A stretch of DNA of 64,000 nucleotides from positions 62,001 through 126,000 of the forward strand of contig CACIRD010000003.1 of NCBI GenBank assembly GCA_902588965.1, written 5' to 3'. Below the pieces are notes generated by a model. That model ran no database searches. It saw only the letters and a program-made list of their open reading frames with translations, and was not told the DNA's origin. This DNA comes from an uncultured Pelagibacteraceae bacterium. GTDB lineage: Bacteria > Pseudomonadota > Alphaproteobacteria > Pelagibacterales > Pelagibacteraceae. The position numbers and the translations under genes are program-made. This document shows positions 22,340-32,003 of the stretch, in pieces (position 1 is the first letter of the stretch; every line of letters begins with the position of its first letter).

Positions 22340-22362
22340 GATATGTAACTATACATTTTAGA

Positions 22363-22893
22363 ATGAAATTATTAAGCTATAAATTTTTATTAATACTTAT
22401 ATATTTTTTATCAACAGTTATTTCTTATTCAGACGAGAAACCAGCTATAAAAAATCTAATAATTCATACCAAAAGTAAAAAAGTGCAAAATATTCAATTT
22501 AAAAATAACTTTAATCAAAATATAAAGCTTGAAGAATTCAAAGGAAAATTATTGATTTTAAATTTTTGGGCCACTTGGTGCCTTCCGTGTAGAGATGAAA
22601 TGCCTTCGCTTGATAAACTTCAATCACTTAAAAGTTTTGACAATTTAAAAGTTTTTCCAATAAATGTGGGAAAGGAAAAAAAAGAAAAAGCTGAAAAATT
22701 TTTTCAGGAATATAAAATTGAAAATCTTGATTTATATATTGATGACTCCGTAAATTTGGCAAATAAGTTTAAACTAAGAGGATTACCCACGACAGTTATA
22801 ATAAACAAAGAGGGTGAAGAATTTGCAAGAATCGTAGGCGGAATTGATTTTTCTGATAAAAAATTTATTCAATGGTTAAAACAATTCAATTAA
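22363..22893 (+). CDS. TlpA/ResA-like thiol-disulfide reductase (exported)
   Basis: Signal-like N-terminus; NFWATWCLPCRDEMPSL; LRGLPTTVIINKEG. Confidence 0.9.
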   Translation: MKLLSYKFLLILIYFLSTVISYSDEKPAIKNLIIHTKSKKVQNIQFKNNFNQNIKLEEFKGKLLILNFWATWCLPCRDEMPSLDKLQSLKSFDNLKVFPINVGKEKKEKAEKFFQEYKIENLDLYIDDSVNLANKFKLRGLPTTVIINKEGEEFARIVGGIDFSDKKFIQWLKQFN

Positions 22894-22899
22894 AAATTA

Positions 22900-23556
22900 A
22901 TGAACCTTGCTTTAAATACTAAAATTATCGAACCAGAAAATAAAAATGAGATAGATAATGCTATAATTCTTCTTCATGGTTATGGTGGCGATGGACAAGA
23001 TATAAGCACTTTAGCTTTAAGTTGGAAAAGATTTTTAACTAAAACAGTTTTTCTTTGCCCTGATGCAAAAGAATCTTGTTCAGTAAATCCTAGTGGATTT
23101 CAATGGTTTGATCTAAGCAAAGATGAGCCAAAATATATTTTAAAAGAAGTAAAAAAAACTGAAACTTTACTTTTTAAGTTTATTGATGAAATAAAAAAAA
23201 AATATAATTTACCGAATTCTAAAATTATAATATCTGGTTTTAGTCAAGGATGTATGATGTCAATTAATTTAGGTTTAGTATCTAAAGAAAACTACAACTG
23301 TGTAGTTGGATTTTCTGGTAAAATTATCGATAAGCAAGACTTAGAAAAAAGGAAACTATCCAATACAAAAATGTTACTAATTCACGGTGATATGGATGAT
23401 ATAGTTGCGCCGTCCAGTTTATTAGAGGCAAATGATTTTTTAGTAAGAAATAAGATAGAAGTAAAAACAAAAATAATAACTGCCTGCGGCCATCATATAT
23501 CTGTTGAAGCATCTAGTTATGCATTAAATTATATTAAAGATAATTTAAAATTGTAA
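22900..23556 (+). CDS. Phospholipase/carboxylesterase family alpha/beta hydrolase
   Basis: AIILLHGYGGDGQDI; ISGFSQGCMMSINLGL; HGDMDDIV; ACGHHIS. Confidence 0.85.
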   Translation: MNLALNTKIIEPENKNEIDNAIILLHGYGGDGQDISTLALSWKRFLTKTVFLCPDAKESCSVNPSGFQWFDLSKDEPKYILKEVKKTETLLFKFIDEIKKKYNLPNSKIIISGFSQGCMMSINLGLVSKENYNCVVGFSGKIIDKQDLEKRKLSNTKMLLIHGDMDDIVAPSSLLEANDFLVRNKIEVKTKIITACGHHISVEASSYALNYIKDNLKL

Positions 23557-23629
23557 TAATTTTTTAATTTAACTTTTTATTTGAAATTATTGATTATTAA
23601 AATTATTTAAGTTAATCTATTATAAAAAA

Positions 23630-24196
23630 ATGACATTTATTGATCAAAACTCATCTTTAGAAAAATGTCCTGCGCTAGTGTTAAACGCAGACTATCGACC
23701 ATTGAGTTATTATCCATTATCTTTATGGAGTTGGCAAGACTCTGTAAAATCTGTTTTTTTAGATCGAGTTTCGATTGTTAATTATTATGATAGAATTATT
23801 AGGAGTCCATCATTTAGTATGAAACTTCCAAGTGTTATAGCTTTAAAAAACTATATTAAACCTTTGTCCAACCCAAATTTTACAAGATTTAATGTTTTCT
23901 TAAGAGATAAATTTACATGTCAGTATTGTGGAAGCAAAAAAGAATTAACTTTTGACCATTTATTGCCAAGATCAAAAGGTGGAAAAACAGATTGGGACAA
24001 TGTGGTTACAGCATGCTCCATGTGCAATGTTAAAAAAGGTGGAAGATTATTGAATAAATCTGGCATGACATTAAATCAAATACCTTACCAGCCTACTACA
24101 GAAGATCTTCATAAAAATGGAAAAAATTTTCCACCTAATTTTCTTCATAAAAGTTGGATTGACTACTTATATTGGGATGTGGAACTTGAACCTTAA
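23630..24196 (+). CDS. HNH endonuclease family protein
   Basis: FTCQYCGSKKELTFDHLLPRSKGGKTDWDNVVTACSMCNVKKGGR. Confidence 0.9.
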   Translation: MTFIDQNSSLEKCPALVLNADYRPLSYYPLSLWSWQDSVKSVFLDRVSIVNYYDRIIRSPSFSMKLPSVIALKNYIKPLSNPNFTRFNVFLRDKFTCQYCGSKKELTFDHLLPRSKGGKTDWDNVVTACSMCNVKKGGRLLNKSGMTLNQIPYQPTTEDLHKNGKNFPPNFLHKSWIDYLYWDVELEP

Positions 24197-24730
24197 TTAA
24201 ATTTTTTCTGATATATTAATTGCTAATTTAGAACCAGTTTTTATTATTTTATCAAATATAGAATATATACCATCTTTTGTAGCACCTTTTTCATATGCTA
24301 TATCTTTATGATGAAGTTCGTCCTCTCTGAATTTAATTATTTTCTTTTTAAGATCTTTTTCATCATTTTCAATTTGATCAATTTGATTTTGATAATGTTC
24401 ATCTATTACTTCTTCAACTGAAGCAGTGCATAACATTGCTGCTTTTTTACCTAAAATCGTTGAACCAAAACCTAAACCTATACCCAATAGGTCCCATAAA
24501 GGTAAAAATTTTGTAGGCTTAATGCCTCTTTTTTTTATTTCATTTTCGAAGTAATTTGCATGCTCTCTCTCGTGTTCTTTCATTTCTTCGATAGTTTTTT
24601 TCATTTCATCATCTTTAACCAATGTATTAAGTGCTAATAATTGACCTTCATATATTTTGATAGCACCTCTTTCGCCAGCGTGATCAACCCTTATAAATTC
24701 TTCAATTTTTTTTCTGTTACTTTTTTTCAT
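24197..24730 (-). CDS. coq7: Demethoxyubiquinone hydroxylase
   Basis: FIRVDHAGERGAIKIYEGQ; HEREHANYFENE; REDELHHKDIA di-iron motifs. Confidence 0.93.
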   Translation of the reverse strand: MKKSNRKKIEEFIRVDHAGERGAIKIYEGQLLALNTLVKDDEMKKTIEEMKEHEREHANYFENEIKKRGIKPTKFLPLWDLLGIGLGFGSTILGKKAAMLCTASVEEVIDEHYQNQIDQIENDEKDLKKKIIKFREDELHHKDIAYEKGATKDGIYSIFDKIIKTGSKLAINISEKI

Positions 24731-25199
24731 ATTTTGAAAATTTATTAAATGTTATAAGCGATATAACAAACGATACAAATGTATTTATTGTAGCAAGCGA
24801 AAGACCAAATATAGAAAAAGTAATATTTTTGCAACTAATAGGCATTTTTGATAATTCTTTCAGAAGCTGCTCTTTATCAAAAACATCAAGATTTGAATTA
24901 GAAGCACATAGTGAACTTTCTTCTACAAATCCTCTTTCAATACCTACATGATAAAGAGATAAAAATGTTGATAATAAAAATATTATAAAAATAATAAAGA
25001 GTAATATTTTTTCAAATCTTTTAATAATTGATATAAAAACAATAGTAATAATAGTTAAAAAATATGGCACTCTTTCCAACAAGCAAAGATTACATGGTTT
25101 ATGACCTAATACAAATTCTACGTAATAAGCAAATACAATAGAGAAAATACTAAAATATAAGATTAAATTTAAATATTTTTTTTCTTTCAGTTCGTACAT
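24717..25199 (-). CDS. dsbB: DsbB-family disulfide bond formation protein
   Basis: GHKPCNLCLLERVPYFL; second Cys region ESSLCAS...PISCK; four hydrophobic segments. Confidence 0.85.
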   Translation of the reverse strand: MYELKEKKYLNLILYFSIFSIVFAYYVEFVLGHKPCNLCLLERVPYFLTIITIVFISIIKRFEKILLFIIFIIFLLSTFLSLYHVGIERGFVEESSLCASNSNLDVFDKEQLLKELSKMPISCKNITFSIFGLSLATINTFVSFVISLITFNKFSKYEKK

Positions 25200-25200
25200 A

Positions 25201-25797
25201 TTATTTTAAATAAAAAAAAGTAATTAAAAAAACCAATACTATTAAAATACCTATAATTGTAGTCCAAAGTGTCCCCTTCTTTTCTAAAAATTCTACAAAA
25301 ATTTGACCAAATTTAAATGTTAAATATGAAACCAGGAAAAATCTTAAACCTCTAGAAATCAAACATATTAATAAAAAAATTAAAATATTAAATCCGATAA
25401 GTCCACTAGTTATAGTGAAAACCTTAAAAGGCAAAGGAGTAAAGCCTGCTAGAAAGAGTGTCATTAACCAAATATAAATACCTGTTCCTTCAGTGAGACT
25501 CGATTTAAGGTCATTAACCTTATTTTCATAATTGTAAAATTCCACAACAGACATTGCTAAATCTCCAAAAATAAATCCTATTAAGTAACCAAACAATCCA
25601 CCTAAAACTGAAAAAAAAGTTGCATTTATAAAAATTCTTAAAAACCTTTCTTTTTTTGCCATAACCATAGGAACAATCATCACATCAGGAGGTATTGGAA
25701 AAAAGGAACTTTCAACAAAGGACACAATAGCCAAGTAAATTTCAGCACTTTTATGTGCAGCAAGTTGTAAAGACTTTATATACAATTTTTTAAACAT
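25201..25797 (-). CDS. YqaA/DedA-like (SNARE-associated) membrane protein
   Basis: AIVSFVESSFFPIPPDVMIVPMVMAKKE..GYLIGF. Confidence 0.85.
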   Translation of the reverse strand: MFKKLYIKSLQLAAHKSAEIYLAIVSFVESSFFPIPPDVMIVPMVMAKKERFLRIFINATFFSVLGGLFGYLIGFIFGDLAMSVVEFYNYENKVNDLKSSLTEGTGIYIWLMTLFLAGFTPLPFKVFTITSGLIGFNILIFLLICLISRGLRFFLVSYLTFKFGQIFVEFLEKKGTLWTTIIGILIVLVFLITFFYLK

Positions 25798-25866
25798 TTT
25801 TTGGTTTTATTACAATTTAAGTTTTTATACTATTTATATTTAATATAATAACTTATGAAAACCAAG

Positions 25867-25951
25867 GGGCGAATGGCGGAACTGGTAGACGCGCACGACT
25901 CAAAATCGTGTTTCGCAAGAAGTGAGAGTTCGATTCTCTCTTCGCCCACCA
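25867..25951 (+). tRNA. tRNA-Leu (CAA)
   Basis: GGGCGAA/TTCGCCC acceptor stem, anticodon stem CACGA-CTCAAAA-TCGTG, T arm GAGAGTTCGATTCTCTC, encoded ACCA end. Confidence 0.95.
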
Positions 25952-25958
25952 AATATTT

Positions 25959-27662
25959 ATGGAATTAAAAAAATTTAGAAATTTATTAGAATTATTTTTT
26001 GAACAATATAAAAAACAAAAGAAAGATGAGATTTTTTTAACTTCGTTAAAAAATATAGATAAAAGCTTCACATGGGAAAAAACTTTCAGATCAATAATAA
26101 ATTTTTCAAACGAAATTTCAAAGTTCATTAAAAAAGGAGATAGATGTTTATTGATTTCTGAAAATAGACCAGAATGGCTGATATCAGATTTATCTATAAT
26201 GCTTTCAGGTGGTATTACAGTTCCTGCATACACAACATATACAGAAAAGGATTATGAGTACATAATAGATGATTGTAAACCTTCAATCGTTATAGTTTCA
26301 AATTTAGATCAGTATATTAAAATTAAAAATTTTATTAAAAAAAAAATTTTTATAAAAAAAATTTTTTATTTTGAAAATTTGGAAAATTTAAAAGATGATA
26401 ATTTTATTTATTTCGATGAAATTTTAAAAAATTCTAGCTTAAATTATAGCATCATTCCTGAATGCAATATCATAAGAAAAGATCCAGCTTGTATAATTTA
26501 TACCTCCGGTACCCAAGGCAACCCCAAAGGAGTTGTACTAAGTCACGGAGGAATTTTAACTAACTGCGAAGGTGCCTACGACCTACTCTCAAAGCTTATT
26601 ATAAAATCAACTCGTTTTTTAACTTGGCTACCTCTATCTCATTCTTATGAGCATACAGTTCAGTTTGTACAAATATCTGTTGGTGCTAAAATTTTTTACG
26701 CAGAAGGTATTGATAAACTTATAAAAAACATGAATGAGTGTAAGCCACATATTATGACTGCTGTACCGAGATTTTACCAAAACCTGTATCAGAAAATAAA
26801 TTTAAGCTTTAGTAAAGCAACAGGTTTAAAAAAATATCTAATTGAGTCAACTGTAAAACTCGGTTCAAAAAATATGATAGAAAAAAACCTTAGTTTTTTA
26901 GAAAAAATACTCAATAAAATAAATGAAATATTGGTTCGAAAAAAAATAAAAAAACAGTTTGGTGGTTCACTTAAAACATTCGTTTCAGGAGGTGGAGCTT
27001 TAAATAAGGAAGTAGGATTATTTCTTAATTCCATTGGTCTTCCAACTTTGCAAGGCTATGGTTTGACAGAGACATCACCAGTAGTTAGTTGTAACCCAAT
27101 AAATGATATTAGAATTGAAACTGTTGGACCACCATTTAAACAAAATGAAGTAAAAATTGCTCATGATGGTGAAATTTTAGTAAAGGGTGAAAATGTCATG
27201 TTAGGTTATTGGAATAATAAACAAGAAACAGAAAAAATTATTATTAATAATTGGCTTCATACTGGAGATATAGGAAGATTTGAAAATAATTATCTTATTA
27301 TTACAGATAGAAAAAAAGATATTTTAATCACACCAGGGGGAGATAATATTTCACCATTAAAAGTAGAGAATGAACTTACAAATTCAGACTTTATTGAACA
27401 AGCAGTAGTGTTTGGAGATAATAAACCTTATTTAGTTGCCTTAATTGTACCTTCGGAGGATAAAAAAAATAGTTTTAAAGAACAAATTGAAGGTGAAATT
27501 TTAAAAATAAATAAAAACTTAACAAATATTGAAAAAATTAAAAAATATTTTGTAATAAATGAAAAATTTACAATTGAAAATGGAATGTTGACACCAACAT
27601 TAAAACTAAAAAGATATAAAATTATTCAAAAATTTAAAAATAATTTTGAAAAACTTTATTAA
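25959..27662 (+). CDS. Long-chain acyl-CoA synthetase (AMP-forming)
   Basis: IIYTSGTQGNPKGVVLSHGG; GYGLTETSPVV; WLHTGDIG; ITDRKKDILITPGGDN. Confidence 0.92.
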   Translation: MELKKFRNLLELFFEQYKKQKKDEIFLTSLKNIDKSFTWEKTFRSIINFSNEISKFIKKGDRCLLISENRPEWLISDLSIMLSGGITVPAYTTYTEKDYEYIIDDCKPSIVIVSNLDQYIKIKNFIKKKIFIKKIFYFENLENLKDDNFIYFDEILKNSSLNYSIIPECNIIRKDPACIIYTSGTQGNPKGVVLSHGGILTNCEGAYDLLSKLIIKSTRFLTWLPLSHSYEHTVQFVQISVGAKIFYAEGIDKLIKNMNECKPHIMTAVPRFYQNLYQKINLSFSKATGLKKYLIESTVKLGSKNMIEKNLSFLEKILNKINEILVRKKIKKQFGGSLKTFVSGGGALNKEVGLFLNSIGLPTLQGYGLTETSPVVSCNPINDIRIETVGPPFKQNEVKIAHDGEILVKGENVMLGYWNNKQETEKIIINNWLHTGDIGRFENNYLIITDRKKDILITPGGDNISPLKVENELTNSDFIEQAVVFGDNKPYLVALIVPSEDKKNSFKEQIEGEILKINKNLTNIEKIKKYFVINEKFTIENGMLTPTLKLKRYKIIQKFKNNFEKLY

Positions 27663-27781
27663 ATTTAAGAATTCAAATGGTTTATTATGCGCATAAACTC
27701 TATCTTTTTAACTTAAATTAAAATTAAAATTAAATTTCAATTAAAAAAAAAATTAAATTAAATTTGTATTCAAATAAGTGT

Positions 27782-27810
27782 TTGACATAAGTTAATAAAA
27801 AAAATAAAAA
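27782..27810 (+). promoter_or_regulatory. Putative promoter of the 23-aa polybasic peptide
   Basis: Consensus -35 TTGACA (27782-27787), 17 bp spacer, weak -10 TAAAAA (27805-27810); preceded by a long A/T tract (about 27710-27775). Confidence 0.4.
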
Positions 27811-27822
27811 TAATGTTAATAG

Positions 27823-27838
27823 CGAATCATTTGATTCG
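27823..27838. promoter_or_regulatory. 7-2-7 inverted repeat in the 5'UTR of the polybasic peptide
   Basis: CGAATCA-TT-TGATTCG, perfect arms. Confidence 0.5.
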
Positions 27839-27861
27839 TAAAACAAAACAGGGAGCTAAAG

Positions 27862-27933
27862 ATGGCTAAAAGAAGAAAAAAAGCTAAGAAAAAAGCTAAG
27901 AAAAAAGCTAAAAGAAGAAGAAGAAGAAGATAA
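27862..27933 (+). CDS. Highly basic 23-aa peptide (18 of 23 residues Lys/Arg)
   Basis: Not in ORF track. MAKRRKKAKKKAKKKAKRRRRRR*; preceded by GGGAG (27851-27855) and followed by a strong hairpin terminator. Confidence 0.65.
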   Translation: MAKRRKKAKKKAKKKAKRRRRRR

Positions 27934-27951
27934 TTTTTTTTTTTCTATTTT

Positions 27952-27989
27952 AAAAACGCTTCTCATAAATTTTTGTGAGAAGCGTTTTT
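27952..27989. terminator. Bidirectional intrinsic terminator between the polybasic peptide and carD
   Basis: AAAAACGCTTCTCA-taaatttttg-TGAGAAGCGTTTTT: 14-bp stem with T-run on both strands; carD stop codon begins immediately after. Confidence 0.9.
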
Positions 27990-27990
27990 T

Positions 27991-28800
27991 TTATTCTGGA
28001 TTTTCTATATTTTCTACGTTCTCTGAACTTTCTTGAGTTGTTATAGGACTCTTTGTCTCCACTGGTTTAGTTTGTTGTTCTAAATTTCTTTTTAAAGCTT
28101 TATTTAACTTTTTTTGAGTATCTTCTTTAGATAATTTAAGAACTATTTGAAATTCTGACAAAATTCTATCATAAGCTTTTTCAAATAGTTGTCTTTCACT
28201 ATAAGATTGATCAACAAGAATATCGTCTCCTTTATTTAGGTCTCTCACAACTTCCGCTAATTCATAAATTTTTCCAGATGTTATCTTTTGATCATATTCT
28301 TGTGCTCTTCTACTCCACATAGATCTTTTAATCTTAGGTTTACTTTTTAAAATAGATATAGACTTATTAATTTGATTTATAGTGGACAGAGGTCTTAAAT
28401 GTGATTGTTTATTAATTGGCAATAATCCTATTGCTTTATCTTTCTCAAATTTAATATCATAGCATTGTACTTCAATACCGCCTATAGTTTTTGTACTTGT
28501 AGATAAAATTTGACCTACACCATGTTTTGGATAAACAATATAATCTTTAGGTTTGAAAATTTTCTTTTCTGTTTCTTGTTTTTTTATCTTCTTTATTTCT
28601 GGTTTTTGCTCATTTTGTTTAGGTATCCTTAAATTAGGAGATTTTGGCTTTTCTTTTAATACTTGAGCTTTTTTTATTTTTGGCGACTTTTTTTTCTTTA
28701 TATCCTTTACACTTTTTTTTTTAGTTTTTTTTAAAACTTTTTTTTTTATATTTTTTTTGGGTTTTTTTTTATTCAAGATTTTCTTTAAAATATTTTTCAT
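27991..28800 (-). CDS. carD: CarD-family transcriptional regulator with a Lys-rich N-terminal extension
   Basis: [40 protein letters not shown]..; about 80-residue Lys/Pro-rich N-terminal region. Confidence 0.88.
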   Translation of the reverse strand: MKNILKKILNKKKPKKNIKKKVLKKTKKKSVKDIKKKKSPKIKKAQVLKEKPKSPNLRIPKQNEQKPEIKKIKKQETEKKIFKPKDYIVYPKHGVGQILSTSTKTIGGIEVQCYDIKFEKDKAIGLLPINKQSHLRPLSTINQINKSISILKSKPKIKRSMWSRRAQEYDQKITSGKIYELAEVVRDLNKGDDILVDQSYSERQLFEKAYDRILSEFQIVLKLSKEDTQKKLNKALKRNLEQQTKPVETKSPITTQESSENVENIENPE

Positions 28801-29098
28801 ATTTGTTTTCTACATCTTTAAATTTTTCATGATCCTGAGGAGGATCTTTCTTTTCACTTATATTCGGCCAAATTTCAGAATATTTTGTGTTTACCTCTAA
28901 CCATTTTTCGCTTCCCTCAGCTGTGTCTGGAACTATAGCGTCTACTGGACATTCTGGTTCGCAAACGCCACAATCTATACACTCATCAGGTTTAATTACA
29001 AGCATATTTTTTCCCTCGTAGAAGCAATCGACCGGACATACCTCAACGCAATCCATCAATTTACATTTAATACATTTATCATTTACAAGGTATGTCAT
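28769..29098 (-). CDS. fdxA: Seven-iron type ferredoxin
   Basis: [18 protein letters not shown] and [16 protein letters not shown] cluster motifs. Confidence 0.95.
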   Translation of the reverse strand: MTYLVNDKCIKCKLMDCVEVCPVDCFYEGKNMLVIKPDECIDCGVCEPECPVDAIVPDTAEGSEKWLEVNTKYSEIWPNISEKKDPPQDHEKFKDVENKYEKYFKENLE

Positions 29099-29520
29099 TA
29101 TTTATTAAATTTATTTTTTACTTTTTCTTTAATATAGCCAGCGATCGCATTATCAACATAAAGAAGTCCAGTTAATCGTCTCATAAAATTAGATTCATAC
29201 ATGTCAGAAACTCCATCTGAATAAATTATATTCCATAGCATTTCTAATACTTTTTCTTTTATTTTTTCATCTGAATTTTTAATTTCTTTTGTAAAATCAA
29301 GTATTTGATTTGAGTTTTTTTCAAGAATTTCAGCTTTATTTAAAAATTCTGATGTTTTTTCGCTTTTTACTCCAAGTTCTATCAAAGCTTTTATTATAAT
29401 TTTTTTTTCATTTTCAGAGTAATTTTGATCTATTTTGGCGGCATGAATTAAAAGTGCAGCAATTTTAATTTCAAAATTATTATTATTATCTATCTTTTTT
29501 TTTTTTAAAAAATTAAACAT
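29098..29520 (-). CDS. TerB-like (TerB/DjlA N-terminal) domain protein
   Basis: [31 protein letters not shown] and [26 protein letters not shown] pattern. Confidence 0.75.
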   Translation of the reverse strand: MFNFLKKKKIDNNNNFEIKIAALLIHAAKIDQNYSENEKKIIIKALIELGVKSEKTSEFLNKAEILEKNSNQILDFTKEIKNSDEKIKEKVLEMLWNIIYSDGVSDMYESNFMRRLTGLLYVDNAIAGYIKEKVKNKFNK

Positions 29521-32003
29521 TACTTAAAATTTATTTCACTTAATATATTAAAAGGATTATCCTTTGTTGATCTTCTAGTATTAATAGATTTTTTGCTCTT
29601 CTTGAAAGGTAAATACTTAAAATAAAAATTATTTTCTTTCTCAAATGTTCTATACCCCATTTTTTTTATTAGTTTAATAAAATCATCTTTGCTACACCCC
29701 AATAAATTTAAAAAGTCTGAAGAAAGTTTTACTTCTTTTTCTTTAGTTTGTTCAGAACTCATTATTTTTAGAAATAATCTTTCCAAAATATCAATTCTTA
29801 CAAAGTAATTATCAAATTTTTCGAAACCACATAGTAGCATAAATTTAGAGTTTATTTTATTTTTATCCTCAAAAAAATTTAAGCCAAATTTAGGTGGTTC
29901 AAGTTCAAAATATTTTTGATGAAAATTTTTCCAAAGTAAGATTCTTAAAGAAACTGCAGAGGGTTTAAATAATCTGTGCAGAAAAATATGATATCGACCG
30001 AATTTCACACCTAATTTTCTTAAAATTTTTCTTTCCTCTTGCTTTAAAAATTGAACATAATTTAAAACTTCATCTCTTTTTATTACACCATTATTTTCAT
30101 ATAGTTGATACGCCAAAGCTCTCACTGATGAATTTATTTCTTTTAAGCTTTTTAAATTTATTAAATTTTCTAAATCTTCATTAATTTTATTGTTAATCCA
30201 TGCGTTTAAATATTCGCTGAATTTATTTTGATCTTCATTATCTATCATTTCATCAATTATTAGCTTTATTTCTGGATTAAGATAATCTTTGCCTGGCATA
30301 AGTTGAGCTATAGCAAAATTATTCCAGTATATTTTGAAATCTTCCCTTAAATTTATTAATCCACTTTTTTTAATTTTTTCAATTCTTTTTAAAATTTCTG
30401 GACCAACATTTTGTCTTGCTGCTTTTTTAAGGGATTTAACATCAGTATCTAGAGCTCCTATTTTAAAGTCTAAATCCAACTTTAAACCTTTAAGCTTTCC
30501 TATAAATTGTTTGTTTATCATAACTTTTTCATCATCAAGAATTTTAGTATCGAAAGATATATCTTGTTTTAGACCTCTCGCTAAAACACTAGCTCTTTTA
30601 TCAATGAAACTTTTTGTTAATTCTTCGTGCAATCGATCTGATAATTTATCCTCAATATTTTTTGTTCTTTCTATCCAATAATCTTGATTTTCTACCCAAT
30701 TAACTTTGTTTGAAACGTAGGACCATGTTCTAACATTTGCAATTCTATTTGAAATAGAGTCAATATTTCCATCTAGTTTATCGAGAGAAGATAACTGCTG
30801 CTTCATAAAATTATTAGTAATTTTACACTTATCATTCCTCAAGAAATTAAAGACTTTTCCAACAATTTCCATATGATGTCCATAAGTCTTCTTTACAAAA
30901 TCAGGAATTTGACAACATTCCCATAAAAGCCGCAGTTCATTTTCATCAGTAAAAATTTTCAGATTTTCTGTATCTTTTAAAAGATTTTTTAAAACTTTCT
31001 CATCTTCACATTCAAAAACTCTTTTTAACCAACTTTTTTTCGGTCTTTCATCTAAAGATTTAATTAGCGCTCTTCCATTTTTAAAATTAAGATTTGTATT
31101 TCTCCAAAAAATAGTGTGTATTTCGTCAAATTGATGGTTTTCTAATGAGTTTACCTCATCAGGATTTATTTCGCCACACTCTCCTGTTCTTCCAAAAGAT
31201 CCGTCATTAAGGTAACGGCCAGCTCTTCCTGCAATTTGACCTATCTCAGATAAATTAAGACGTCTAAGTTTTTTGCCGTCGAACTTTTTTAAATTTGAAA
31301 AATAAACATTCTCTAAATCCATGTTAATTCCCATACCAATAGCATCTGTAGCAACTAGATAATCGACATCACCTGATTGATAAAGTGAAACTTGAGAATT
31401 TCTTGTTTTTGGAGATAAAGAGCCCATTACTATTGCTGCACCACCTTTTTGTCTTCTTAAGAGCTCGGCAATGGCATAAACTTCTTCTGCTGAAAAAGCA
31501 ATAATTGCACTTTTTCTCTCTATTCTTGAAATTTTCTTATGACCCGAATAAGATAGTTTAGATAATCTTTCTTTATTTATATAGTGTACATCACCCTCTA
31601 GTTTTTCTATGATGTTTTTAAAAGAGTTAGAACCCATAAACATTGTTGTTTTTTCGCCTCTAAGATTTAAAAGCCTGTCAGTAAAAATGTGTCCTCTTTC
31701 GGGGTCTGAACACATTTGAATTTCATCAACAGCAACAAAATCTAAATTTTTATCAATTGGCATAGACTCTACAGTGCAAAGATAATATTTGGCATTAGAT
31801 GGTATTATTTTTTCCTCTCCAGTAATCAATGCAACTTTACTTGGATCTATTTTTTTAACGACTTTGTCATAAACTTCTCTTGCAAGAAGTCTTAAAGGAA
31901 AACCCATCATTCCAGAATCAAATGAAAGCATAGTTTCAATGGCAAGAAAAGTTTTTCCAGTATTAGTAGGACCTAGAACAGCTACAATTTTGTTTTTTTT
32001 CAT
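29520..32003 (-). CDS. SUV3-like superfamily 2 RNA/DNA helicase
   Basis: VLGPTNTGKTFLAIETML (Walker A), VAVDEIQM, TDAIGMGINMDLENVYF, QIAGRAGRYL. Confidence 0.9.
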   Translation of the reverse strand: MKKNKIVAVLGPTNTGKTFLAIETMLSFDSGMMGFPLRLLAREVYDKVVKKIDPSKVALITGEEKIIPSNAKYYLCTVESMPIDKNLDFVAVDEIQMCSDPERGHIFTDRLLNLRGEKTTMFMGSNSFKNIIEKLEGDVHYINKERLSKLSYSGHKKISRIERKSAIIAFSAEEVYAIAELLRRQKGGAAIVMGSLSPKTRNSQVSLYQSGDVDYLVATDAIGMGINMDLENVYFSNLKKFDGKKLRRLNLSEIGQIAGRAGRYLNDGSFGRTGECGEINPDEVNSLENHQFDEIHTIFWRNTNLNFKNGRALIKSLDERPKKSWLKRVFECEDEKVLKNLLKDTENLKIFTDENELRLLWECCQIPDFVKKTYGHHMEIVGKVFNFLRNDKCKITNNFMKQQLSSLDKLDGNIDSISNRIANVRTWSYVSNKVNWVENQDYWIERTKNIEDKLSDRLHEELTKSFIDKRASVLARGLKQDISFDTKILDDEKVMINKQFIGKLKGLKLDLDFKIGALDTDVKSLKKAARQNVGPEILKRIEKIKKSGLINLREDFKIYWNNFAIAQLMPGKDYLNPEIKLIIDEMIDNEDQNKFSEYLNAWINNKINEDLENLINLKSLKEINSSVRALAYQLYENNGVIKRDEVLNYVQFLKQEERKILRKLGVKFGRYHIFLHRLFKPSAVSLRILLWKNFHQKYFELEPPKFGLNFFEDKNKINSKFMLLCGFEKFDNYFVRIDILERLFLKIMSSEQTKEKEVKLSSDFLNLLGCSKDDFIKLIKKMGYRTFEKENNFYFKYLPFKKSKKSINTRRSTKDNPFNILSEINFK

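Noticed and set aside
23630-24196. HNH endonuclease as a defence or homing element
   Set aside because: Resembles the widespread chromosomal HNH family of alphaproteobacteria; no intron, intein or phage context around it.
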